In this document: in pieces, positions 25,544-38,855 of the stretch
Layout of the letters: each line of letters starts with the position of its first letter
Position numbering within the stretch: the first letter of the stretch is position 1
Assembly: GCA_900708905.1 (NCBI GenBank)
Contig: CAADRB010000011.1
Location: 1,793,437 to 1,857,436, forward strand
Reading direction: 5' to 3'
Length of the DNA: 64,000 nt
From: Hymenolepis diminuta
Taxonomy: Eukaryota; Platyhelminthes; Cestoda; Cyclophyllidea; Hymenolepididae
Program-made: the position numbers and the translations under genes
Notes under the pieces: generated by a model
What the model was told of the DNA's origin: nothing
Database searches by the model: none
The model's input: the letters and a program-made list of their open reading frames with translations, nothing else

Positions 25544-28500
25544 TCAAACAGCCGTTGAGTTGATCATCGAATGCCGATGCGATTGCTTTGGAATGCTACG
25601 TCGAGGAGCAACTGTATAATCATCAGTATTTTCTTGCCTTTGTCCGTGAGAATGCTTTCCGCTAACGCCGCTTGAAGCAGCCATATCCAGTAGTTTCAAT
25701 TGCTTCAAAGCGCCTGTTTCCACCAACCAAGATTTGAATTGGGCCTCTACGCATTCTGAGAAAAATGCACTATCATCTGCTGATAGTCCTGCATCCTAAA
25801 AATGTAGTGCGAATAATCAAGATTCAAATAAAATCCACATACTTTAATACATGGACAATTAAAAATCTTTTATTTTTCATAGAGTTCATCTTATGTAAAC
25901 ACAGTTGAGCTCTGCTATTTACGCTCGTTAATTCGCCATTAGAAGACAGTGCATTAGTTGCAGGTCGCAGCTTGTCAAATAATAGCTCCGTAAAACTAAA
26001 TATAGGAATAGTAAAACCACCTTAACTTTTAATATTGATGAATTTAGATGCATGTCTTCTTCCACCATCAGTCAAATATAAATGATTTGTGAAACCCTCG
26101 ATTACATATACAAACCTCCGTTCTTGCTCAAATGCCTTTACAGCTAAGATTTAACTGAGCAGAATGCTCAAGTCAATTGCAAACTTAGATTAACGTGAAA
26201 TCAGTGGTTTTAGGACCAGATCTCTGAATTTCATAATCCGTTTTCCTTTCTTCAGTAAATGTAAAAGTGAGTTATACTGCCCTTGCACAAGTCGTATTCC
26301 TGATACCACCTTTTAATTTAATTGATTGCATAAAAATTAGTTTTTTGCGCACTATGCTAGTAACTCCTACGCTGATGTGTTTAAAACTAAGAAGTCGTAA
26401 AAATTTTTACGAAAGACCAACTAATGGATCTATAGCCCTACAACTAGGGATGGCGCCATGGCCAAATAGTTTAAAATTGGCCAATTCGAGCGTAAAAATT
26501 CTTCTATCGGACGAAATTAAACTGAATCGTAAAATGCGAAATCGAAAATGCAAACCTTCGCTTTTGAAAACCGGTACCTACGTCCATTTTAACCCATATG
26601 CTTTCAAAGCTAAGTTCTAATCGAACGCTCCCAAAACTCTCAAGGTAAGAAGTTTTTAAAAACACAGAGCCCCTAATCGCAACTGGGGCTTTGTTGATTT
26701 TGTGATTTCAAGACTGAAATCCCTCAATTTCACTTTTCTTCCTCTCAGTAAATCTTACGTTGAAACAATACACTCTTGTCTAAATGGTATGTTTGATATA
26801 ACTTTTTGGCCAAATGGATCGAATTTAAGAAAATATATTCAATAACTAAGTAACTGTTATTAACAAAGCAATAATATATAATGGCTTACATAACACAAAA
26901 TATGATTAATTATTAATACACGAATCTCTACTATAAACAGGCAATAAAGCTAATTATAAATCATACCCAAATATCCTATATAGAGGCGTCATTATATTTG
27001 TACGATTTCAGAAACTGCGTAAATCGAATTGCAATAATGGAGGAAATAAATAAACTTCAGATGAAACTTGCCGCTATAGTCCTTCGCCAATTATCATAAG
27101 CCGCTCGCCGCTTCCTGACAGCGTCGGCATAAGTAGACGGCAGAGGGATAAGCAGACGGCTTCCTTTAATAGATGAATCAAAATTCTCCAGTTCATTTTC
27201 ACCACCATTTAAACCATACCCATTGAGTAGGCTTCCATCAATACTCTCACTAGCGGTGCCTACGATTGTGCCTCGACAAACGTCATAAGCGCGCTGTTTG
27301 ACGCACATAGCTCGATTGCTACCACTACTACTACCACCAATATCGCCGATGTTTCCAGTTTGAGCCAAAGCTTCTTCGTTGGCCATTAGGGGGGCGAGGG
27401 GAATGTTAAAAGGAAAGAAGTTTTCTGGGGAGAGAAGACTCCATACCCCAATGGAATGATTTTGACTGGTGTCCGATCGCCAAAAATCACTACCTGTAAG
27501 GATAAAAGAAAGACAATTTCTTAAAAAAATTACACATAGGGTATATCTCCAAACATGAAGTTCACTCAAATGATTTGAAGAGTGAAATTTTAGCAGATTA
27601 CCAATTTCAAACCTTTCTGCAAGCAACATGTTCCTAAATCATTTTAGCCGAATACTAAATAATATGTAATAAACAAATGTGATATTTAATCGGAACGGAC
27701 TCATAAGGAATGATTGTGTACCTGTATAAGCGAATTAATAAGTTAGAAGAAAAAACAAGAAATTAAGATCAATGTGCACCTATTCTAGCACTCGGTTAAA
27801 TCCGAATCCATTTTACGAGTCAGGTATAGCATATCTACAAACTCAACCATCAATAAGTTTGGATATTCATGAGAGATGAAGTCAAAGTAACTAATATCTG
27901 ATCACTCTACTGAAAATAATACTCCAAGCATTATAGATCGAGGTCATTCTTTAGTTTTTGAGTATAGTAAAATAACTCTTTTCCAAATGCCGATTTAGAC
28001 AATAAGGACCAATTTGAAAGAATGAATGAATAAAGAAAAGTTAATTTAGTGACGCGGGAAATCAGAAAAACTGGTCCATCGAACAACCTTCATAAAAAAT
28101 CCTTTACTTAAATGAGGAAAAATAAGTGGATATTACAAGAGTAATGACAGATAACCTTAATTTGACTTTGTATTGAAAGATATACTCAGTAAAATTTCAA
28201 CAGAAGTTGATATTCTACAAGTATCTCATATTTTATTGATAAAAAAATGTGCTTAGTTAAATAAACAAGTAGACATGCAGCTTTCAGAGAGTGAAATTAC
28301 AGTACACTTGTGATAGACATACTCGATCAAAAAGACGAAAATCTGCCTTTGAATTGAACAGCAAATACATAATATTTACACAGAGTTCGAAAATGCCTCA
28401 ATAGAACTTGTTTAATTTTCCAATCGAATTCGAACAGACGCATTAATATCTCAACCTGGACGAGGACATTGAGGATTAAGGCTTAGTGTCGAAACCTCCA

Positions 28501-31500
28501 AATAGAATACTTTCTTAATGTCACATAATCACTCAATAATGAAGGCTTACCAAATAGCAGCGGTCTATCCCAGTAATTAACATTGCAATCCAAAGACGCC
28601 TTATCTAAATGATGCCTCAATTCCGGATAATTTGTATGAAACGGTGCAAATACAATATCCTCATTGTTCAGCGGGTTACGCCTTCTAGTCACCACGCCAA
28701 GAGGCGAAGGAGGGCAGGAATGTGGATCGATAGCAGTGGCTGATGGAAGAGAAGAAACGGTAGCAGTTTGTAGAAGGAGGGGTCTTGTAGCGCAAAGGAG
28801 ATGGAGAGTGAGACGCCGTGAGGTCCTTATCACAACTCGTCGAGTTGGTGCGATGATTACACAGTCCTCACAGTCGGTTATCGTTAGAGTGCTTTCAATT
28901 GGACCAAGTACGATTGTAGAGCTACGACATCGATCAAGCGCTACGCATCTGTATTAACAAAAAAATAAAAGGGTTTAATCATTAGCTCATAAAGATAAAT
29001 TCGATTTTCAGGATCGATAATTATCACAGACAAAGCTAGACTTCTTGGCTGGTCTTGACAAAAACATTGAGGCACTAAAAAGACGAAACGTTATAAAAGC
29101 ATCTCTAATCTATTGATTCAGAAATGGTAGTAAAATCGACACCGATTTGAAATAAAACAGCAAAAATGGAAAATAATCAGTTTCTTGTTTAATTTTTCGG
29201 CTCGGTCTAAGATAAAAAAATGGCTAATCATTTTCAAGAAGAAATTATACTTTGGCTTTTAGAAGCATAAGAAAGATTCTCTACAGTTGAAACAGCTTAG
29301 AAAAAGGTCGTATATTGCTGAGATCTTATTTCCACAGTGAAAGTGTGATATAGTTTGAGGAATATGTATGTTTATTTTATAGACTCTTACCTCAAAGGAA
29401 CAAGTAGATAGATAAAACTTGAGGTTGCTCGATGAATTTTAACTGTTGAGTATTTAAGAAAACGGGAAGCCTAAAATGCAAAAATGCAGATTACAGGCCG
29501 CATAACATTTGCTAGGGTCGTTAAAAAGTTAAATACAACTCACACGAGCAATGAACTGTTTATGAAGCATTTCTGCAACAACGAGTTTATTCCTGAAAAG
29601 TTAAAAGCATTATGAAATGTTGAATTTAAATTGTAAATATTATACACTGTAACCACTAAGAACAAATAACATAACAAGTATCAATAATTTACGATCGCCA
29701 ATCTTCAAGTTCTCGAAAATCTTTTTAGATACACTTTTCATTTGAAATTGAAGAAATAGGAGAATGATCAGAGCATAAATAACTAAACTATGATCTTATC
29801 AGGATATTTTATCCATTCCAAATTAAATAGTAGTGAGTGTTAAGACAACATAGGGACCAGTGACATGATTTTCTTAACGCAGGCATCTAGTAAGAAACCG
29901 TTAAAAGCTAAACCGGTCCACACTATGAAAGCTAGCTAGGTATGTATCAATCAGCCAGAACAGCGACATTTATATTTAGACACAGGAGGCCGGAGATAAG
30001 GGATTATAAAATTAATCAAATTAGGTTACATAGAGCAATCGAATATATAAAATAGAAACACAGTGGTCAGAGGATTGTTGGAGTTAGATAACAACCAACG
30101 GTTTGCAGCTAACAAATTACGACAACAATAACAGTCACCAGTTCGTAGCTGTTTGAGTAAGGGCTAATAACAATTGTGAAGCAGAACACCAAGAGTTGAG
30201 TGGACCAAATATGTATTGAAGGAAGCCATAACGAGTAACAGAAAGAGGGAGAGCGAGAGCAGCGTAGGAGCTCGTAACTGACACGCGTGCGTTGTTGTTG
30301 TCTGGACAACAAAGATAGCTTTATGAGTCACTTGGGTAAGGCCGCGCAAGAGCATGAGTGCAGATGTGCCTTTTATGTGAAACGAGGCCGTTATAGAAAA
30401 GAGGGGAAATCGACGTACGCGTTTAGACATGTCAGACAGAAGTTATGCGTCATAGGAACACAAATGAGGTCGCTCCAACTTCGTGGGCGGAAAAAATGAG
30501 ATATTATCGTGGAGAATGCGAATAAAAGGTAACTGTGAAAAATGCATAGAGAGTTATCCTTCAGAATAAACCACTCAAAAAAATTAATATTAAATACATT
30601 TCCATGAAAATGCTTTTTAATTAACTAAGGGAACTGCAAAAGCAAGAAAAAATATTTAAACAAAAGTGATGTGAGGCTTTACCTTTATAAAGCATACATA
30701 GGATCAAATAGACCTAACACTGATTAAAGAACGGAATTGTCGACAAAAAGCGACGAGTTAGAAGAATATTCACGGGAAAGAAAAGATTCGATTAATTATC
30801 CATTAGAAATGTGATAGGCGATTTAGGCAAAAAGTATAATTGCTTTGTCAAATAATAAATTTGGAAAATATCATCCTAGTGTTGATACTAATTTCAGTGC
30901 AAGTCCATCATCGAGAGACTTTTGAGGTTATGCATACTATAGACGGGGAAGCATATCGAAATTCTCGGAAGGGAGAAATAAAATTTTGAGTTAATTAATG
31001 GACAGGTCAAAACTTCATACCCCATAGACCAAAAGTATAGCTTTAAAGCTGTGCTCCCGCTTGTCCGAAAAGTACAACATATGCTAGGTTAATTATTCTT
31101 ACCTTATACAATACAATTCCAAAACCAACAGGCGAACTCATCAAGGGAAAAGAATTAAGCTTACCCTCGAAATCCAGTTGATGGTGGCAACTGTTGTACA
31201 TTAGTCACGATTCGTGGTCGCCGGGGCGATTTTGACGAAGAACTAGAACTTCCCCATTGAATTGGTGTTCCATTCAAAAGGCAGGACTCAACAGAGTAGG
31301 GATATTGACATAAGTTAGCTCTCATCCATGAATAGAGGCATCGCATACTGAAAGTTTTCTTGGACTAAATCGATCAAAGAGGATCAACTTATTAAAGAGA
31401 TGAAGGATTTAATCATTTAATTATAGAAGAATGGAGCACGAAGCATACCTTATCATATCCAACATGAGTTATGCATAATGGGTCAAGAAGAATATCTCGG

Positions 31501-32512
31501 AGAGGTTTTATGGTGCTAAGATAAACTATTATTGATAATCAAAGCTGCGAAATACCTTAAGCGATCAACTGTCCCTTCAAATAGGTAGGAAAGAGCATCA
31601 AGTGCTGATAAAGGTACAGATTTATCACCAGCACGAGAATTTGGACTTTCATCTGATAAAGAAAAGACGTTTAGAAGTATTTATTTTAAAAATGAAAATC
31701 TAATCAAAATATGAAGTTACATACTTGGATCAGAAAGAATTTCCAAAATATCAAGTATATACTCCGAGACAAATTCTAACTGATGCTGTTCAGACGTATT
31801 CTAGAAAGGATAAATTTTTCATATAAATATACAACCTACTTTGAAAATTCTGGTTGCTGACCGAGGAAGAAAGTCAGAACCTTTTGAAGGCGAACCCGGC
31901 CATCTTGAAAAATTTAAATATTTATTATTTGATCCGAAACCTACTCTCCACTAACTGAAGCCACAGATGATCGCAAAGAGACTTTACAAATTTGATTAAT
32001 GTACAAGAATATTGCAAAAGTGTATAAATCTACAGATTGTTGAAGTTTTGCGCTTTCTAAGAGTTGAGCTTCACAAAGGAACTATCGAACCTCTTTCTGC
32101 TGTATTTACCATTTCTGCAAGAACAGTCTCCATATTAACTATATGCTCCATTTTTTGACAGGACATGACCAGACATGTTTCAAAATATCTAAAAAGCATA
32201 ATAATAGAACAGTGAACCTACGTCCAAGCTACATCCTCCGTAAAGTTAAGCTTATTGCATGCAACGTGCTTCCAAATTCCGTACCTAAAGATGATATTAC
32301 TGCGAAATCACTACTTTAGATTCGATGTTCCGGAATTATTCTTAGTCTTCGCATATATAATCAGTTTTTTGATATTCTGAAGATAAAATATGTAAAAATG
32401 ATAGACTTACACTGATAGAAAGCCTTGGATGAGGTTGCATAGGAAAAACTCCAAAAGAAAATACTTCTGAACGTGGCCATAATGAAAGGGGTTTGCTTAA
32501 GCCGTACTCCAT
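25544..32512 (-). CDS. TBCCD1: TBCC domain-containing protein 1
   Basis: In animals and algae TBCCD1 sits at the centrosome or basal body, and its loss displaces the centrosome and Golgi. Exons from 5' to 3': 32512-32411, 32376-32315, 32284-32222, 32188-32091, 32056-31945, 31903-31840, 31800-31725, 31652-31556, 31515-31449, 31364-31165, 29592-29544, 29470-29391, 28948-28551, 27493-27068, 26020-25923 and 25795-25544. All phases agree and the product is about 747 residues (human 557). Family matches are the N-terminal FSFGVFPMQPHPRLSIS, the helical segment TFAIFLYINQICKVSLRSS, the C-CAP/TBCC beta-helix (VKIHRATSSFIYLLVPLR, IVLGPIESTLTI), the hallmark VFAPFHTNYPELRHHL then NYWDRPLL, and the C-terminal FKSWLVETGALKQL. 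Insertions after residue 230 and around 440-560 make it longer. The exon at 25923-26020 is the least certain; its donor and acceptor were chosen by phase. Confidence 0.92.
26267..26620 (+). CDS. Possible 117-codon ORF in a TBCCD1 intron
   Basis: An open frame lies on the strand opposite TBCCD1, inside its intron 26021-27067. The product is basic, with an Arg/Lys-rich middle and a C-terminus ending LLKTGTYVHFNPYAFKAKF. I recognise no family. Near its start a TTCTTCAG acceptor-like site (about 26248-26255) precedes the frame, and 40 nt after its stop there is a GC hairpin. It may be a nested gene, a retrocopy or chance. Confidence 0.3.
   Translation: MSYTALAQVVFLIPPFNLIDCIKISFLRTMLVTPTLMCLKLRSRKNFYERPTNGSIALQLGMAPWPNSLKLANSSVKILLSDEIKLNRKMRNRKCKPSLLKTGTYVHFNPYAFKAKF
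26661..26694 (+). other. GC hairpin downstream of the 117-codon frame
   Basis: AGCCCC and GGGGCT form a 6-bp GC stem around an 11-nt loop. It is extended by several A-T and wobble pairs, and TTTG follows. It is not the animal histone mRNA stem-loop. Confidence 0.4.
30128..30310 (+). repeat. LTR-like dispersed repeat, copy 1 (in a TBCCD1 intron)
   Basis: This stretch aligns collinearly with 45380-45595. Both have CACCAGTNNGTAGC, then GGCTAAYA, AGAACACCAAG and TTGNGTNGACCARAT, then TGTATTGAA, a GAGCGAGAG-type purine block and a CGTGTG or CGCGTGCG stretch. It lies in TBCCD1 intron 29593-31164. Confidence 0.5.
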
Positions 32513-32849
32513 GATAATAGACAGTAAGAAATATTAATAAAATTAGGAAAACATAGACTAAAAGAAACGAGTAAAATACACCATCGGCATTAGCAACAGA
32601 TTGTTTATGCATACCTTGACCTTGTCATGAACCTAATTAGTATAGAATAACATAATCTTGAAAAACTATTTCTGTTAAATCATTTCTACTAATAACTTAA
32701 AATTTCATTTTTACAATAGTGCAAACATAATATTAAACTGTTCAATCTTATGACGAAAGTTAGCGTTTTAGTGTATCAATTTAAACAACTTTTAATTCCA
32801 TAGCACATTTAGTTCAGCCAATAAGAACATTGTCTTAGGGATTTCAGGA
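32513..32849. promoter_or_regulatory. Divergent TBCCD1/PINCH intergenic region
   Basis: The TBCCD1 start codon (minus) and the PINCH start codon (plus) face away from each other with 337 bp between them, so both promoters must lie here or in unseen upstream exons. A GATTTCAG acceptor-like site ends two bases before the PINCH ATG. Confidence 0.5.
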
Positions 32850-35800
32850 ATGGGCCTTACGGACGAGGTACAGCCAGCTCCTGGCGAACTTCACCGCGAT
32901 ATCTCAGGACTCGATGCAGAAGGATACGATAACTACCCGCCTGCAGATGAACTAGCAAAGTTTGTTTGCCATTTTCTTTTAATCTTTACAGTCTTGAAAT
33001 TGGGGATGATTTCTGTCTTCATTGTCATGAAGGCTTCAAAGTAAACGAAAAAGTTGTCCAGGCTCGAAACGAAAAGTATCATGTTGATTGTTTTGTGTAA
33101 GTTTTCTTCTCTTTTGTATGATCATCGATTTAGTTGTGCCCAATGTTTCCAACCATTTCCAGATGGTGTTTACTATGATGTAAGTGATTATATTTCAATC
33201 CCTACTTCATTAGTTTGATGGTAGAAAATATTGCGAACATGATTTTCATGTTCTCTTTGCACCATGTTGTGGAAAATGCGGTTATTTCATCGTTGGTCGC
33301 GTCATAAAAGCTATGAATAGCAGTTGGCATCCCGAATGCTTCCGCTGTCAGATTTGTGACAAATGTCTTGCAGATGATGGTTTCGTTAAACATGCTGGCC
33401 GGTAAACAAATGTTGTTATTCTATTCGGTTTCGATTTTATAACTTTAATCTTTTTTTTACTTTAGTGCCTTGTGTCATGAATGTAACGCTCGTGAGAAAG
33501 CGAATAGTTCAGGCCGTATACTTTGTTTCAAATGTCACTCCTATGTTGATGAGAGTCAACAGTTGAAATATCAATCGGAAGTTTATCACGCTTATCATTT
33601 CACTTGTTCTTCGTGTGGTTCGGAACTCAGTTCGGATGCCCGTGAAAAGGATGGAGATCTCTACTGTCTACGGTGCTTTGACAAAATGGGAATTCCTATT
33701 TGTGGTGCCTGCAGGTAAGCCAATAAAATTTTATTGAAGTGTCTATGGTTTTCAAATATATACCTTGTATTGTGTCCCTGGTATATATCTTAGATTTTTC
33801 AAATATGATTGGCTCCTCTTGTTACGTAAATCGTTTTTTTCTCCAAGATATGTTACATGCTATTTGAGTTTGGATTTATATCACAGTATTATGTGGTACT
33901 TAGATCTTTTGTTACCTCGGATTTTAATTGTCCTTCTTGTTGAGTTATAAGTAAAAGAGAAAGTGAAAGAAAGTATCTTTAATGTAATAACGTTAACGTA
34001 GTGTATAATATAATAATAATAATGGAATTCTGGTAGCGTTTTCAAATTAACCGAAAACGGCTTAAGCCCACCGTAGGAAGTTGAAAGAGGACCAAGTATA
34101 CTCATTGATTTGTGTACTGGATGTTTCGGACATTGAAGTAATTTGGTATATGTAATTACGCTTAATATTAAAAAGTCTTATGTAAGTTAGATCTCACAAT
34201 CCACGTGAATTCATTTAGTTTACTTAATAACTCTTTTTCGCATACCAGTGAAAGTTAATTGCTTATATGTTGGGAGTCATGTGTCCATACCGGTGATACA
34301 GTTAAATTCATTTCATAACATTTTTTGAAAAATGGCAAGCTTGCGAAGATTCGCATAAAACTAAGTGTGGTGCAACAACAACGAAGTAGATACATGTATT
34401 ATTTCTATTGTAAATTTTTTTCTATACTTATCAATGAAACAGGAATGATGTTCTGTTGTCTCCATCTGCAGCTTACTGGATCTTCTGGCTATGCTAGCCT
34501 ATATTTTTTTGCTTTTTTAAAGTGACCTTTCGGTATAATTTGGAATAAAATATTTCGATACATCATGAAGTTTGCTTGAAAAATCTGCTTTAGAATCGCG
34601 CTTTTTGCTGTTGTTTTGCTTTTCTCTCCTTCCTTTTTCTGGCTGAGATTTATCTATAACATGACAAATATGCGGAGACCCATCTGAACACTACAAAATC
34701 TGATTATTGCTATCCCCCATTCTTTCGGGCACGAAAACTTACCTTAAAACGCCTACATTTATAATTGATCGGGTTAGATGTGCGTACTATCGGTGCACTG
34801 CTATCATCAATTTTCTCTGTTTTTGTTATTTTTCTCCCGGCATTTTTTTTTATTATAAATTCTTTATCTGGTCATTTAAATTTAGTTAGAATTAAGGTAC
34901 TATTTAATTTTTTAAGCATTGTAGTAATCTTTCCTTAAGGAGCCCCCTCATTCTGTTCATCTTGGTACTAATAGCCCTCCATTGTCCAGCACTATTACAT
35001 ATTACGGAAAATCAAATAATCCATGCTCTTATTTTTAAAATCTTCTGCATAAAAATCTCTTTCTAAGTGCTTTTTAGAGATTGGCCAATGACCATGCTGG
35101 TCTCTCTATCTTTAACCAATAAAACTTGTCGCCCTAAATAATTATTCATCTACACGCTTCTTAATCTCATCCTTACTTTGTCAATGTTCTGAATTCCAGA
35201 GTTTTTGAACTCTTTGTTGAGGAAATAGCTGCTTTTTCTGCTTTGATGCGGTCATAAACTTGCAATTTATTCTTAAATCTCTCGAACTTCATTTAATAAT
35301 AAAAGTGTTGAGAGATTCGCTAACGGAACTTAAAAATAGGATTTTGAGAGACTTAAACTCAAGCCTACTTTAGAAGAAATATGTTTTTATTATTCGCATT
35401 AGAAAAGGGAATATTTTTATTTTTCTAGATGACCGTTTCCCCACAACCAGGTACTTATCACGATCATTCTTATCATTGTACATAACTGATATTCGAATTC
35501 TTGTCATTTATTCATAATACATCTTGGATGGAGATTTCTATTAAAAGATTTTCTGCACTGATTTCTTTATTTAGGGCTTCACACATTCTGTTATTTCTAT
35601 TAGTGGGAGATTTTCAAAATATTCTTCTTACTCAATTTTTAATCCATTGCTCCGTTTTCCAATCGTCATATTCTAGTATACGAACGAAACACTAGTGAAC
35701 AGTGTTTCTAATCCCTGTAAGTAATTGGAGTTATTTCTCTCAAATATTGAATTGTATGTACACGTTCATCTACTTAATTTCTTTCTTTTACTAATAGACT

Positions 35801-38429
35801 AATTGGTTGCTCTTTATAAAGCTACAACTGTAACTATTCAGATCCCAGGAGGAAGAGGGGAAAAGGCGGTGTACGATTTAGAAGATAAATGTACTTATGT
35901 AGAAGTGGATATGTGAAAAACGAATGGCTGTCTGGTTGACCAATATTGGTAGCGATGGATTTTTTACTGGTAGTCTTGCATATCCAAGTCAGAGCGTAGA
36001 AACGCCCTCTTAGTGTACTCGATAGAAGGCACCAAAAATTATCGAATAGACTTCCTAACACGAATAATTGTTAATAGAATTTGGCCAGTGTGTGTAGTTT
36101 CTAGGTAATATTTATATAGCATATGTTGCTAAATGCCCGTGACCTTCTTGATCCTAGTAACACTTTTGTTATGTCCTAGGTTGTCTTACTAGTAATGCCC
36201 ATTGACGCAAAGGTAGAGACCAATTTAGACTTTAGTGTAAATAACCTCTTATATGATAATCGTATAGAACCTGAATCATGTCTATGGATTGAGGAAGAGA
36301 GGAATTTAGTGCATATGAGAAACCAGATACTCGTAAATGCATTGATAGGGGGTATTTAAAGGAAGATAGATGTGGACAAGCACATAAAGTCACAGACAGT
36401 GGGGCTGGAGATTAATGATAATGACAGTTAGAATACGTTTCTTTTTATTTGGAAAAGATGCATCTTTTTAACTACTGGAAGTATAAATAAATGTTTGGGA
36501 GTCATGGATCAGTAGGTTCCTGAAAGATTCAGTTGGTGATGATAGCCCATCTTATATCTAGCACATTCTAAGCTTGTCATACACTCATCAGTATCCAGAT
36601 TTGCTGGGCTCTACTATCCCGCCAATGTATATACTAGTTCTGCATATTTCGTAGTTTGATATTTTAGTGAGTCTTAATGTATTTTCTCTTCCACAGACGT
36701 CCAATCGAAGAGCGAGTTGTCCACGCACTGGGGAAGACCTGGCACGTAGAACACTTTGTCTGTGCACGTTGTGAGAAACCCTTCCTGGGTTCAAGACACT
36801 ACGAGAAGAAGGGTCTGGCTTACTGTGAGTTGCACTATCAACAACTCTTTGGTATGCTCTGCTACTCCTGCAATCAAGTCATTCCGGGCGAAACTGTCTT
36901 TGCTCTCAATAAGGCCTGGTGTGTCGATCACTTCGGATGTATTGTATGCGATCGTCGTATCAGTCCTAAGTAAGTTAATTATATTCTCATTACATTTCTC
37001 TTATATGCCCTATTCACGAGACGTGCTTATCCTTTTATGTGAGGGATACTTGGAAGAAAGTATATCTATACATTTTGCAATGAACTGGTGTGACAAAGAG
37101 CGTTCAACAAGGAGGGGTGGGAGGATGTGAAACGCGCTTATGGGAGGCGTAGTATTGATATAGGCTTGGAGACCCCAATTGGGTGTAATTGCACAAATTT
37201 TAATAGAGTTGGTTGGTGACTGAAGCCAAGTACACGGTTGTTAAGCATAGTAAAACGAAAATAAGGGGATTCCGATGAGGTTAATCTATAGCCGTTCAAG
37301 TGAAAGAAGCGGGGATAAGAAAATCGTTGATGTTTGTAAAGCAAACAGGTCAAATTCATGAATTGCTTCATACTTTATGAATTCATTCTTGATTTATTAG
37401 GGATACTATTTGCTCCAAACTTTTTAGACCCATTGCTAAAGGTTGAGGGACATAAGTTTTTATGTACAGAAAAGCAGTAGGTTGAGCAAGAGAAAAGGAA
37501 ATTTAATTTGCTCAATGAAGAGATACAAAAGATCTTTCTCATGGAATGCATGACATTAATTTATGAAGCCGAATGCACGGGAATTCGCAGATTCCGTTGT
37601 AAATAATCGCATCGCATGACTTGCATTTCTCTTGAAATGATTTCGGAGCGTTCGAAGAAAAAGGTGTGAGCTACTGTCTTGATCTTGCTCTTCACATACA
37701 ATGCCTCATCAGATCAAATTTGGTGTTGACATGTTGATAATCCCGATAATCTTTAAACACTAGATATTTTTTTTTGCGAACAGCCTGATATTCTTCGAAA
37801 AAAAGCAGCATTCGGTTGTTATGGCGGCTGACTAGTCCAGGATCTTCTGTCCTTTTTTTCAAAATTTTGGACGGTGTTTGCATCCCTCATTTGTTTGTTA
37901 TCTAATTTGTGTCTTGGTTATTTAATCATTCTGATTGATCTAATATTGTGTCATAGGTACTAATTTGATCGAGGAGTTCAAAACTGTAGCGGCTGGTGTC
38001 AATCTAACAACGTGAACTTGTGCCTTGGAAACAGTAATTTATGCAATTTACTTTTGTCATTCATATTTCATAACAGTCTAATATAGTCCAGAAAGTTACG
38101 CTTGGTTATTGTGGTGTTCTTAGAATCAGAACTCTATGGGATAATCTTTAGATAAGGATTAATAAATAATACTTGAATACATTTTGTTCTAATTATAAAT
38201 AGTTAATAACATCAATTTAAGGAAGTAATGGTGGCGCTATAATTAAATGGCAGTTGCTAATATAATTACATCCCATTGAATTTCTTCCACTCCGATTTAC
38301 CCATTTTATCTTGATTTCAGGACAAAGTTCTACGAGTTCGACCTGCGTCCTGTGTGCAAATCCTGTTACGAGATGTTCCCAATGGAGCTACGAAAACGAA
38401 TCGCCAAAATGCACAAATTGGAAGACTAA
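32850..38429 (+). CDS. LIMS1: PINCH, five-LIM adaptor of integrin adhesions
   Basis: PINCH forms the ILK-PINCH-parvin complex at integrin adhesions and muscle attachments (UNC-97 in nematodes). LIM1 binds the ILK ankyrin repeats. Exons: 32850-32959, 32992-33096, 33134-33179, 33214-33401, 33466-33714, 36697-36969 and 38321-38429, phase-consistent, 359 residues. There are five LIM domains, at about 45-97 (CLHC...YHVDCFVC), 106-156 (CGKC...SWHPECFRC), 170-219 (CFKC...YHAYHFTC), 228-277 (CGAC...TWHVEHFVC) and 286-336 (CYSC...AWCVDHFGC). Zinc ligands are intact. [17 protein letters not shown] and [16 protein letters not shown] match animal PINCH closely, as does the C-terminal [12 protein letters not shown]. 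The N-terminus has about 36 residues not seen in human PINCH1 ([20 protein letters not shown]). Intron 5 is 2982 nt. AATAAA lies at 38850-38855, giving a 3' UTR of about 430 nt. Confidence 0.96.
33715..36696 (+). other. Long PINCH intron without a nested gene
   Basis: This is a 2982-nt intron between LIM3 and LIM4, T-rich in places. I see no convincing exon, structured repeat or gene on either strand. Confidence 0.5.
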
Positions 38430-38849
38430 ATCAGTCTTACTTTTCCCCTTGGGCCCGTCAATGAATGATGGTATCGATTTTCTCCCCCGCCTTTTTACCC
38501 TAATTATCGTCCTACTTTTTGGTTTTGTTCTCTCCCCTATCACTTCCTGAATTTTTTGGCATTCCCCATGGCTGACTCATTTAGATGTTCTTGTCTTCTG
38601 TCTAATGTTGACTATTACGACGACCGATTAATATATTACTGAATTTGTTTACTATCATTTATGATGTTTTGCTGATTTTCTTTTTGAGATGTATGATGTA
38701 CTGTGGTTTCTGATTTAAGAAAATTCGGTGTTTGTGATTTGATTTTTTGGGGATGATCCATTTGCGATTGATTTTTTCGAAGGAGAGGGAAAAGTGAGGA
38801 TCAAATCCAGAAACTTTTGTAAATCAAAGGGGTTAAGTTTTGATAGTCA

Positions 38850-38855
38850 AATAAA
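38850..38855 (+). terminator. AATAAA polyadenylation signal of PINCH
   Basis: This is the canonical hexamer about 420 nt after the PINCH stop codon, and the only convincing one found downstream. Confidence 0.55.
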
